Shown: piece after piece, positions 15,131 through 21,964 of the stretch | Layout: each line of letters opens with the position of its first letter | Position numbering within the stretch: the stretch's first letter is position 1 | Source of the DNA: a virus | Length of the DNA stretch: 22,094 nt | IMG/VR virus record: IMGVR_UViG_3300050190_000307 | Span: 1 to 22,094 of that record | Reading direction: 5' to 3' (one strand) | The notes under the pieces: generated by a model | The model's database searches: none | The model's input: the letters and a program-made list of their open reading frames with translations, nothing else | Told to the model about the DNA's origin: nothing | Program-made: the position numbers and the translations under genes

Positions 15131-15214
15131 GCTAAAGGTTGGGCTTCCCTCTCGGGTCGCCAAACCAAGCAAATGTCAAAATTGTGTGTTTGATTTTGCC
15201 CACCGTGGGCAAAA
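15131..15214. other. Two GC-rich hairpins in noncoding block
   Basis: 15131-15170 folds as an interrupted hairpin (GGTT-GGC-CCC against GGG-GCC-AACC with a TCTC loop). 15194-15214 is a perfect 9-bp hairpin (TTTTGCCCA, three-base loop). Both stand out by GC content from the AT-rich surroundings. I did not match them to a known riboswitch, tRNA or ribozyme. With the inverted repeat and the terminator they fill the 374-base gap 14950-15323, where I see no other gene. Confidence 0.6.
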
Positions 15215-15232
15215 GTCATATCTCTTTAATTT

Positions 15233-15325
15233 TTTTACTTATTAATTTTTGAATCAATAAGTAAAAAGTGTCCAGATTTTACGTTGTATCAGTATATTGA
15301 TAGGAGGTAAAAAGTGGACACTTTT
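15233..15325 (-). terminator. Overlapping hairpins at the 3' end of the 538-residue helicase gene
   Basis: Stem B (AAAAGTGTCCA at 15264-15274 with its complement at 15315-15325) covers the helicase stop codon. Stem A (15233-15243 with 15256-15266, TTTTACTTATT) shares bases 15264-15266 with stem B, so the two cannot both form fully. On the minus strand each is followed by T-rich or A/T-rich sequence, giving a terminator with two alternative folds. Confidence 0.65.
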
Positions 15326-16940
15326 ATGTAATTGTTTTGCATTGATTATTTTTATCAGTTATTATCCAATATGTTTTATTAAAATTAATGGATTTTTTAG
15401 ATCTTTCTTTTTTGGATGTTATTTTGAAATATAAATTATTATCTTTAAATAGGCTATTAATAGTTTTCATTCCACAGCTTCCATGATTCTCTTTAGGTGG
15501 ACAAAACAATTTACCCAATAATAATTGAATGAAATCATCTTTGCCATATCCATCTTCTTCGACCTCTTCAAATAGTTTTTTCCCTTTTAAATTTCCTACT
15601 ATGTCTCTAAGGGTTATTGCATCATAGGTATCCTCTAATTTTATAGTAGTTGAATAATCAATTTCTAATACTTCACATACTGTAAAACCAAAGCCATTTT
15701 CTTGCATTTTTTTGGCTACTTCAACATCCTTATTCAATTTGAAATAAACAACATCGTTCAAACATGCTTCAATTACCTTATCCGATGTGTAATAGACAGC
15801 AGTATTCTTTTCCTTGCGACCATATTTCTTAACATATTCTAACCCACCATATTCAACCAAATAGTTTGCCTTTTGTAATTTAGTATTGAACTTATTTAAT
15901 GTTAAATTAAGACTTTGCTTGCCTCTATTTCTTATGTAGACGGTGATTTTATCATTTTGATTAGTCACCCTTTTTCTTCCCAGGCATTGAATTAATGTAT
16001 CCAAATCGAAATAATCTACAATCATATGTTTAAGAGAAACATCCTCGATACTTACTCCGCAATCTAAAACAGAAGTAGTGCATAATACTTGGCAATCAAA
16101 TTTCTTTTCATTAATGATTTGCTCTTGAATAATGTCATTTGAATACTTTCTATATGCACCATTATTTTTGCTACAAATAAATTCTGCTTTGTCAAAAAGG
16201 TCATTACTTGCTTGATACGCCTTCTCAGCTCCACAGAAATACATTGCTTTTTCATCTGGTGGTAATTCTACTAGCATTTTCATAAGTGCTTGATCATCCT
16301 CATAAAAGCAAACATTTTCTATGTATTCATTAGTTCTCTTCATGGAGTAAACTTTCAATTTTTGTTTTCTATTAACTTCAAGGTACTCTCTAATATTTTT
16401 GCTAGTGGCTGAAAGCATAATTTTTATTGAATTAGTAGCATTAATTAACCAGTTAATGCTCAAATCGGTATTCTCATTAACATAAACATCTCCGCAAACA
16501 TAGTGGATTTCATCTGCAACTATTATGTCATATTTTTTTTTTGGTTCTTTACCATATGATAATAAAGTTTCTAGTTTTTGGTAATTCATTATAGTAATTA
16601 CATCTTGTCTTTTTTCTCTTTCAATATCTACCGCAAATTGACTTTTCAAGATGTCTCTATTTGTTAGAAATAAAATACTCAAGCCTTTACTTTTGCAATG
16701 ATTGTAAAGTGGATTATTAATAAACCATGATTTACCTGAATCCGTTTGGGCATCAAATAAGATATTATCTCCGTCTTCCCAACTTTCAATATCTTTAATT
16801 TTTACTAAATGACTGATACGTGGTTTTACCCATTTTATGCTTAATGGATCTGGTAGTTTACTATTTATATCTTCAATTAATTCATTGACCCATTGAATAT
16901 CTATCTGTACATCTTGAATGAAATTATCTTTTACTTTCAC
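15324..16940 (-). CDS. SF2 helicase, origin-binding-protein-like
   Basis: A 538-residue protein of the SF2 helicase superfamily. Motif I is AQTDSGKS (64-71), less usual than G-x-G-KT/S but with G-K-S kept. Motif II is DEIH (143-146), motif III SAT (177-179), then 'TTSVLDCGVSI' (288-298) and motif VI QCLGRKR (318-324). The arrangement, with the second RecA domain ending in 'D--TLIQ-LGRKR', resembles phage and herpesvirus-type origin-binding helicases. The C-terminal 200 residues are unrecognised, with a likely DNA-binding, lysine-rich end. The start is GTG at 16940 (AGGGG ten bases upstream); no ATG is nearby. It lies downstream of a candidate attenuator and upstream of the inverted-repeat block, which would suit a replication initiator next to its origin. 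That pairing is inference. Confidence 0.85.
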   Translation of the reverse strand: MKVKDNFIQDVQIDIQWVNELIEDINSKLPDPLSIKWVKPRISHLVKIKDIESWEDGDNILFDAQTDSGKSWFINNPLYNHCKSKGLSILFLTNRDILKSQFAVDIEREKRQDVITIMNYQKLETLLSYGKEPKKKYDIIVADEIHYVCGDVYVNENTDLSINWLINATNSIKIMLSATSKNIREYLEVNRKQKLKVYSMKRTNEYIENVCFYEDDQALMKMLVELPPDEKAMYFCGAEKAYQASNDLFDKAEFICSKNNGAYRKYSNDIIQEQIINEKKFDCQVLCTTSVLDCGVSIEDVSLKHMIVDYFDLDTLIQCLGRKRVTNQNDKITVYIRNRGKQSLNLTLNKFNTKLQKANYLVEYGGLEYVKKYGRKEKNTAVYYTSDKVIEACLNDVVYFKLNKDVEVAKKMQENGFGFTVCEVLEIDYSTTIKLEDTYDAITLRDIVGNLKGKKLFEEVEEDGYGKDDFIQLLLGKLFCPPKENHGSCGMKTINSLFKDNNLYFKITSKKERSKKSINFNKTYWIITDKNNQCKTIT

Positions 16941-17177
16941 AAACCGACTACCCCTGCTTTCTAATGCAGGAAGAATAAATATTTTGTTCCATTATTTGTT
17001 TGTAAATTATTGACACATAAATCTTCTTCCTCACATTTATTTCTACTTATATTTTCCTTTGCTCGCTTAGTGCTCACTCTTATATAGTTGGATCATAGCC
17101 AACTTTCTATATTTGTTTGTTGTGGCCTTTTGCTATTTATCCCACCTCTCTTATTCGCTTTCATTGTTGAAAAAGCT

Positions 17178-17205
17178 GAGTAGTCAGCTATAAAACTGAC
17201 TACTC
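17178..17205 (-). terminator. Perfect 10-bp hairpin
   Basis: GAGTAGTCAG (17178-17187) pairs with CTGACTACTC (17196-17205) over an eight-base loop. On the minus strand AGCTTTTTC follows, so it is a probable second terminator after the one at 17262-17298. A smaller hairpin AGTTGG/CCAACT lies at 17086-17104. The rest of 16941-17177 holds no supported gene. Confidence 0.6.
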
Positions 17206-17261
17206 CAAATGAAGTGAGTAAAAGAAAAGATAAATAAATGGCAGTAAAGCCAAAAAATCAT

Positions 17262-17371
17262 AAAAAAAATAGGGCACAACAAACCCTGGCTGCGCCCTTT
17301 CCTACGAATACTCACGTAGGCTAGCATCTTTTCTTTTAAGGAGGGCAAGGACTGGCTACCTTACGAGATGC
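17262..17371 (-). ncRNA. Candidate structured RNA with attenuator terminator
   Basis: On the minus strand three elements follow in order. First, an extended hairpin closed by GCATCT/AGATGC (17366-17371 with 17324-17329), with an inner TAAGG/CCTTA helix and a 17-base loop. Second, a hairpin CCTACG/CGTAGG (17315-17320 with 17301-17306). Third, a terminator whose arms are 17292-17298 and 17271-17277 (AGGGCGC/GTGCCCT, one G-U) followed by T8. The first loop contains GCCCT, complementary to the AGGGC of the terminator, so an alternative anti-terminator pairing is possible. It lies between the small HTH genes and the helicase. No match to a named riboswitch class was recognised. Confidence 0.6.
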
Positions 17372-17454
17372 AACGGCAAAATGATAATATGAAATAATTA
17401 AATTAGGTTTAGATACTATATGTTAAAGCCTTACTGAAGGGCTAATAACCAAAG

Positions 17455-17640
17455 TTATTTGTTCAGGTTCCTTGCCACATTGTCTGGAACCCATCTATGT
17501 TTATTCCTTTTTTTGCGTCCTCTGTTTGTAATTATTAAGTCCGTGAGGTTCCCACGGACTTGTTTCAAAAACCCTTTATTAATAAGCCAATCGGCTTCTA
17601 ATTTTGATACTCTTTGCAATGTTTTTGATCTTCCTTTCAA
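17455..17640 (-). CDS. Small basic protein, up to 61 residues
   Basis: A short Lys/Arg-rich protein, e.g. 'NRGRKKRNKHRWVPDNV'. Its first half, 'LQRVSKLEADWLINKGFLKQ', could form a helix-turn-helix-like unit, so nucleic-acid binding is plausible but not shown. The frame opens with a TTG at 17640 without a ribosome site. A TTG seven codons later (17619) has AAGGAAG at about nine bases and may be the real start. It lies seven bases behind the HTH gene and is probably co-transcribed with it from the promoter at 18001-18030. Confidence 0.55.
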   Translation of the reverse strand: MKGRSKTLQRVSKLEADWLINKGFLKQVRGNLTDLIITNRGRKKRNKHRWVPDNVARNLNK

Positions 17641-17647
17641 ATATAGT

Positions 17648-17839
17648 TTAATTAGATTGTTTAACGCTTAAAAAGTGCTCAATTGCTTCAATTGTTTCAG
17701 GATATAAGACAACTTTATTTTTGCGGAATCTTGATAATACGCTCTCATGGATCTGCAATGTCTTGCAAATATGTTTCGCGGTTATTCCTTCATCCGAGAT
17801 ATACCGATTAAGATTTATCCGTACTTCCTCTTGGCTCAC
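17648..17839 (-). CDS. Small helix-turn-helix DNA-binding protein, 63 residues
   Basis: The segment 'ITAKHICKTLQIHESVLSRFRKNK' (about residues 19-42) is a typical Cro/XRE-type helix-turn-helix: 'ICKTLQIHESVLSRFR' has a turn followed by a recognition helix. The remaining residues form flanking helices (N-terminal 'NLNRYISDE', C-terminal 'PETIEAIEHFLSV'). The start is GTG at 17839, with AAGGAG about ten bases upstream. It may be an autoregulator or a regulator of the neighbouring polymerase or helicase genes. An inverted repeat in its leader (17884-17932) is a candidate operator. Confidence 0.75.
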   Translation of the reverse strand: MSQEEVRINLNRYISDEGITAKHICKTLQIHESVLSRFRKNKVVLYPETIEAIEHFLSVKQSN

Positions 17840-17883
17840 CTCTAATCACTCCTTTCATAAATGCAAAATATATTATAATTATT

Positions 17884-17932
17884 TTTGCAGGGTAGTTTCT
17901 TCCTATATTAATATTCACACAATCCCTGCAAA
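17884..17932. repeat. 9-bp inverted repeat in HTH gene leader
   Basis: TTTGCAGGG (17884-17892) and CCCTGCAAA (17924-17932) are perfect complements with a 31-base spacer, lying between the promoter at 18001-18030 and the HTH gene. This could be an operator for the HTH protein or an RNA stem in the leader. Confidence 0.5.
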
Positions 17933-18000
17933 CCATTACTATTGTTGCATTACAAGGAACTGGATAGAGGTAAAAATTAAGAGTTTTTAAAAAAACAATA

Positions 18001-18030
18001 ATTATACTACATTTAACGTATTTTTGTCAA
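18001..18030 (-). promoter_or_regulatory. Near-consensus sigma-A promoter at the 3' end of the polymerase gene
   Basis: On the minus strand TTGACA (18030-18025), an 18-base spacer and TATAAT (18006-18001). Both hexamers are exact and the spacer is one base over optimum. The -35 lies inside the last codons of the polymerase gene. It should drive the HTH gene, the small basic gene and, through the attenuator, the helicase, independently of the phage polymerase. Confidence 0.85.
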
Positions 18031-21000
18031 TGCTTTTTTAGAGTATTTTTGTATATTATTAATGTCAAAAATTGTATTTAGAGTATTCCCCTCACCATCA
18101 TCCATAAACGGGATGTCAATTAACAGATTGGTTTGACCTGTCGGAGAAAGATAAAATCCATTACCGTGCAAATTCTTCATGATCAATTCATATTTGCAAT
18201 TGCTTATGTTCGACAGTTTGCAGATATGGCTGGGGGTTATTTTATTCTTTTTGCCTGGACAGATAAAGAACCTTGCATTATTTGATTTGTGTAGCCTATT
18301 TATCACTAGTAATACAAACAAAACTCTTTTTTGTTCATTGGTTAATTTTGCCCTACGAATATAATTTACTTCCGACTGATATACATTAACCTCAATATTA
18401 GTAACATCAATATTAATCTTTTTTGTCTGTATTATTTTCCCCTTATCATCTTTTATTTCTTGATCCATGCTGAGGTTAATCTTTACTAATTCACTCGACT
18501 CGTTATTTTTCTCTATCTTCTTCTGTGCTTTTTTCGCTTTTAGTTCAAATACTTTGGTATCAAAATCTTTGTCAGTAAAATATTCACCTTTGCTATTGAC
18601 TCGGCTCACCATTTCATTAGGGAAGCAGTTCCAAAGAATGGCTTTATCAACATACTTCTTGTCCGTATAGCAGATGATCAATAGATAGTCTAGAATTTTA
18701 TCGAGGTTAACATTAGCACGACATAAAGATAATAGGGAATTCCTTACATAATCATAAAAGATTTTATATTTGTAATTGTTATCTTTTACGTCCTGTGATT
18801 TAGTTTGATAAATCCTCTCTTGGGAAATCTGGCTATGCAGTTTATTAAACTCTTCCATCATTTTTTTAACGCTTTTATAAGTATAAGAATATTGGTCAGT
18901 TTTGCTTTTTAATAATTTTTCCCATCCAAAATTAATGATTTGGGAATCCTCCACCGCCTTATCAATCTCAGCAAATTTTTCTTCCAGATACAAGCAAATC
19001 ATATTGACTGTACATTTGTTTCGATTCAATTTTTCAATTGGCTCAGACAACCCTTTAATTTTTCTGTTAGCATTTATTCTTTTCTCTTTTGTGATTTCTT
19101 TTGGATATTTATATCGCATGAAATAAGGTAATTTTTGTTTACTCAGAGATTTCTTGATCTCAGTCGGAGTATTTGCAAGTATACCTGTCTTAGCATAGTC
19201 AATGATTTGCGCCCCAATTACACTCATAACCTTAATATGATTATCTCTTTGCTCTGATTGTTCAAGACTCCAAAGGGTAGTAATATCGTTGACACACTGG
19301 CCTATACCACCCTTCATACCATTGCAATCCGTTTCAATAAGCTTCTTCATATCATTAATAGGGTAGGTTAGTTTTGGCTGTTTCTTTTCATCTTCTGATT
19401 GCTCAGGAGGGATATGCAGAATAGTCTTACTCTCTTGTCTGATAATAGCTGTTAGGAGTCTGCCCTCAGCGATACCATAAATGTGGTCGCCATCAAAATC
19501 TGCCGTTCCAAGCCTTAGTGCCGTACTATCCTTAATATTGATGACATACCCCTCTGTGATATAATCAAGGTATTTTACATCATCATTATCTGGTTTTACT
19601 ACATCAATTAACTTCCATTCTCTAGCAATATGGGGGAATCTACATAAGCCTATCTTTTCAACTTTTTCAGAGTACCAAAATTGGTTATATACCTCGTTTG
19701 CGTTTAATACCCCTGTCACAATTAACCCAAACGCATGTTGTGCCAATCCAACTAGATCTGGAATTAGAGTTTGGAAGCTGCCTCTCAAAACTAACATGCC
19801 CTTGCAACTTCGATTCTTAAATCCTTTTAGATCATCTTTGATTTTATTTTGTATGTAGTCATCATTAAATAAATCTTTGTTGGCTTTAAGTGCTTCATAA
19901 TAGGTAGGTAAATAATGCTCCTCTTGTTGCCGTATTTCACCTGTTTCTTCATCTACTTTATCCACCATACCTCTAAATTTTAGGAACTCATCTACATCTG
20001 TTCTAATTTTTTGATATGTATTTACTGTTTTATAGCATAGCTTTTCAACCTCGTCTTGGCTTATTGATAATGTCTGAAGTGGTTGGTAACTCAATACCAC
20101 ACTATCATTGAGATGCTTAGTATCTGAATATGCCGATATATTGAAGGTTCTTTTATATCCATGTGTTTCAGTTGTGAAAGCCTTTAACCAAGCATCATAA
20201 CTGGAATATAGCTTATGGAATTTGAACTGGGATTTTGTTAATATGGCATCGACCAAAAGATTCCCCTCTGCATCGAATAAATCCCATGTTCTTCCCCACA
20301 TATCAGTGATCTGATTAACACCTTTTTCCAATGCAAACCCTCTCATATCGAAGGTAAAAAGATCTCCTTTCCCACACGGAATAAATCTGAATTGCCAACA
20401 GGCAGGGATTTTGCTTTTACTTGCTTTTTCCTCATTTCCTTTATCATCTTGTACAATATTAATTCCCAAATCATTACAAAACTTTTCAGCACATTCTACC
20501 GATATCAAACCTGCGCCATCGAATGGCATGATCTCAGTTTCATGTTTTTGATTATTAACTACCTCATATTGATCTTTACCTGTTTCTTTTACTAAATCAA
20601 AGATTTCTTCAATATCATGTTTATAATCATCAATAATCACAATTCTAGGCATTGTTACAGGAATTGAATCAGTGGAGCATAAAGCAAAATAGCTTGAGAA
20701 TTTCGCAAAAACATCGTACTTTTGATCAACGCTCAAACCGCAAAGTAGAATTTCATTTACCTTGTCATATAGCGATTCTTTAATAAATACCTCTTTAGAA
20801 TTGCGAATATTTCCAGAACTAGCCATAAGACGTTTGGATCTATCATTATTGAAAGTTAAAATCCCCTTGGAATCCTTAAGTAATTGAATATCCTCACCTA
20901 TGTCAACAACCACGACATCATTTATGTAGGGATAATTTGATTTATTTGATAGTGGTTTTTTATTCTCAGGATTGAGATGTTTGACGATCCTTAATAATTC

Positions 21001-21168
21001 TGATTCACGCATAAGGGTAGAATATTTTTTCAGGTTATCTTGATCAACCTCTAGTTTATTATCTTGAAAAGCCTTTATCTTTAATTTTAGAATTTGGTTC
21101 ATTGTTTGGTTTATTGTTTGGTTTATTGTTTGGTTTATTGTTTGGTTTATTGTTTGTTCAATCTTCAT
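18013..21168 (-). CDS. Single-chain DPBB RNA polymerase (YonO / QDE-1 type)
   Basis: A 1051-residue protein. Key site: RLGTADFDGDHIYG, with the three metal-binding aspartates of the D-x-D-G-D motif at D557, D559 and D561, the catalytic signature of double-psi beta-barrel RNA polymerases. Further blocks fit the group that contains eukaryotic QDE-1-like enzymes and SP-beta YonO: 'MPFDGAGLISVECAEKF' (214-230, cf. DG-G-IS---A), 'IPACWQFRFIPCGKGDLFTFDM' (254-275), 'CKGMLVLRGSFQTLIPDL' (455-472), 'GVLNANEVYNQFW' (486-498) and 'GLCRFPHIAREWKL' (507-520). Known: YonO is a DNA-dependent polymerase for SP-beta late genes. Inferred: the same role here. It begins with five TINQ-type repeats; GGAGG lies about 12 bases before the ATG. 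The C-terminal 350 residues are unrecognised. It is longer than YonO (about 900 residues). All catalytic residues are intact. Confidence 0.9.
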   Translation of the reverse strand: MKIEQTINQTINQTINQTINQTMNQILKLKIKAFQDNKLEVDQDNLKKYSTLMRESELLRIVKHLNPENKKPLSNKSNYPYINDVVVVDIGEDIQLLKDSKGILTFNNDRSKRLMASSGNIRNSKEVFIKESLYDKVNEILLCGLSVDQKYDVFAKFSSYFALCSTDSIPVTMPRIVIIDDYKHDIEEIFDLVKETGKDQYEVVNNQKHETEIMPFDGAGLISVECAEKFCNDLGINIVQDDKGNEEKASKSKIPACWQFRFIPCGKGDLFTFDMRGFALEKGVNQITDMWGRTWDLFDAEGNLLVDAILTKSQFKFHKLYSSYDAWLKAFTTETHGYKRTFNISAYSDTKHLNDSVVLSYQPLQTLSISQDEVEKLCYKTVNTYQKIRTDVDEFLKFRGMVDKVDEETGEIRQQEEHYLPTYYEALKANKDLFNDDYIQNKIKDDLKGFKNRSCKGMLVLRGSFQTLIPDLVGLAQHAFGLIVTGVLNANEVYNQFWYSEKVEKIGLCRFPHIAREWKLIDVVKPDNDDVKYLDYITEGYVINIKDSTALRLGTADFDGDHIYGIAEGRLLTAIIRQESKTILHIPPEQSEDEKKQPKLTYPINDMKKLIETDCNGMKGGIGQCVNDITTLWSLEQSEQRDNHIKVMSVIGAQIIDYAKTGILANTPTEIKKSLSKQKLPYFMRYKYPKEITKEKRINANRKIKGLSEPIEKLNRNKCTVNMICLYLEEKFAEIDKAVEDSQIINFGWEKLLKSKTDQYSYTYKSVKKMMEEFNKLHSQISQERIYQTKSQDVKDNNYKYKIFYDYVRNSLLSLCRANVNLDKILDYLLIICYTDKKYVDKAILWNCFPNEMVSRVNSKGEYFTDKDFDTKVFELKAKKAQKKIEKNNESSELVKINLSMDQEIKDDKGKIIQTKKINIDVTNIEVNVYQSEVNYIRRAKLTNEQKRVLFVLLVINRLHKSNNARFFICPGKKNKITPSHICKLSNISNCKYELIMKNLHGNGFYLSPTGQTNLLIDIPFMDDGEGNTLNTIFDINNIQKYSKKALTKIR
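21093..21152. repeat. Five tandem 12-bp units in the polymerase 5' end
   Basis: TTTGGTTTATTG (plus-strand sense) is repeated five times at 21093-21152, the leftmost copy with one C. Because 12 is a multiple of three, the copies translate as T-I-N-Q (last one T-M-N-Q) without breaking the frame. Copy number could vary by slippage. Confidence 0.9.
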
Positions 21169-21343
21169 TCTTATTATTTTCCTCCATATTATTATTTCTC
21201 TATTTATTATTGGTTAAGATTCATTTCCTTGCATTTAAATGCCTCTCTAAGCCTTCGAAATATTGAAGGTGAACAATCTATCCTAAAACCCATTTGCGTT
21301 AAACCTTGACACCTAATATCAGTTTTATGATTATTAGTGCACC

Positions 21344-21370
21344 TGAAACCCTTGCAGGAGAAGGGTTTCA
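21344..21370. terminator. 10-bp perfect hairpin before the polymerase gene
   Basis: TGAAACCCTT (21344-21353) and AAGGGTTTCA (21361-21370) with a seven-base loop, behind the stop of the 21409-21777 gene. No T run follows on either strand, so it may be a stability or processing stem rather than a complete terminator. The remaining 21169-21343 has a plausible plus-strand TTGACA at 21306 with a poor -10, and no gene I can support. Confidence 0.5.
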
Positions 21371-21408
21371 AATACCAACATTTTCACTAATTCAAAGACA
21401 TAACCTAT

Positions 21409-21777
21409 CTAGTAGTTAATATTATTCATTATTTGAGTAAAGGCATCGACCAAATCTTTTTCATCCATTCTTACAATATTTTTATAAGTTTTATTTTTTA
21501 TCTCCTTGGAGAAAAATGTTTCATTACACTCAGTAAGAATGTCCATAAGTATGAAATCTTTAAGATCATTATGTTCAATTGCTTCTTTTATTTGTCCCTT
21601 AACTGTTTGGACATCAATAAGATGTGCCACAGAAAGTAGAACCAAAATTATCTCAGAATCAGCACCTTGGAGCTTCCCAAAGTCCTTTCTAAACCCGTAT
21701 TTACTATAATCCTGGGTTGCGGATGCTTCGGCTGCCGCACGTTGCCTATTATATTTTGGCATATTTAATACTTGCAT
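21409..21777 (-). CDS. Hypothetical protein, 122 residues
   Basis: Not recognised. The N terminus is basic with repeated Ala/Gln (RQRAAAEASATQDYSKYGFRKDFGKL), and the rest is mostly helical and acidic (EIILVLLSVAHLIDVQ, IKEAIEHNDLKDFILMDIL, EKDLVDAFTQIMNNI), resembling a small adaptor or tail-assembly-chaperone type protein, but there is no decisive motif. GGAGGT lies six bases before the ATG. Its ATG overlaps the stop of the upstream gene (TAATG), so the two were one translational unit. That unit is now cut by the insertion at the right edge, so its expression may be altered. Confidence 0.7.
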   Translation of the reverse strand: MQVLNMPKYNRQRAAAEASATQDYSKYGFRKDFGKLQGADSEIILVLLSVAHLIDVQTVKGQIKEAIEHNDLKDFILMDILTECNETFFSKEIKNKTYKNIVRMDEKDLVDAFTQIMNNINY

Positions 21778-21964
21778 TAAGCTACCTCCGCATTTTTCTG
21801 AACAATTGTGTAAAGTAACGAATTTATTACGCTCTCTTTTGTGTTCTTACTATAAGTAATTTTGTGAAACAATATCTCTTGCAAGCTTAATTTTACAATC
21901 TTGCCATATGTCAGACCATCGTCCTCAACTCTGAAATCGAGCGTGAACTTTTTGTCAATAGCAC
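21777..21964 (-). pseudogene. 5'-truncated phage gene, cut by an IS-like end
   Basis: The frame continues to 22040, but its first 25 or so codons are a translation of the repeated IS-like end (RRRGSLLPEQW), so they are unlikely to be native. The native part, from about 'DKKFTLDFRVEDDGLTYGKIVKLSLQEI' to the C terminus 'VQKNAEVA', is about 60 residues of a beta-strand-rich domain. I do not recognise it, though such a strand order would suit a phage tail or neck protein. Its base composition is somewhat richer in GC than the neighbours. The original start and N-terminal region are not in the window. Confidence 0.5.

Noticed and set aside
15131-15214. GC-rich hairpins considered as a tRNA or known ribozyme
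   Set aside because: No T-arm (GGTTCGA) or anticodon arm can be placed, and no hammerhead or other familiar core sequence was seen.
17185-17259. 25-codon hydrophobic minus-strand ORF beginning MIFWLYCHLFIF, a possible type I toxin
   Set aside because: Its ATG follows directly on a terminator T run and it has no ribosome site; it also ends inside the hairpin at 17178-17205. Likely chance.
21093-21152. Tandem repeat considered as a CRISPR-like or origin iteron array
   Set aside because: Units are directly adjacent with no spacers and lie inside the polymerase reading frame, so CRISPR is excluded; an iteron role is possible but unsupported.
21207-21293. 28-codon minus-strand ORF (MGFRIDCSPSIFRRL...) just upstream of the polymerase
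   Set aside because: Too short, no convincing ribosome site, and no recognisable motif; it cannot be separated from chance without homologues.
21306-21335. Plus-strand TTGACA with GATTAT at 17 bases
   Set aside because: The -10 matches only four of six positions and no plus-strand gene follows, so an antisense promoter is not supported.
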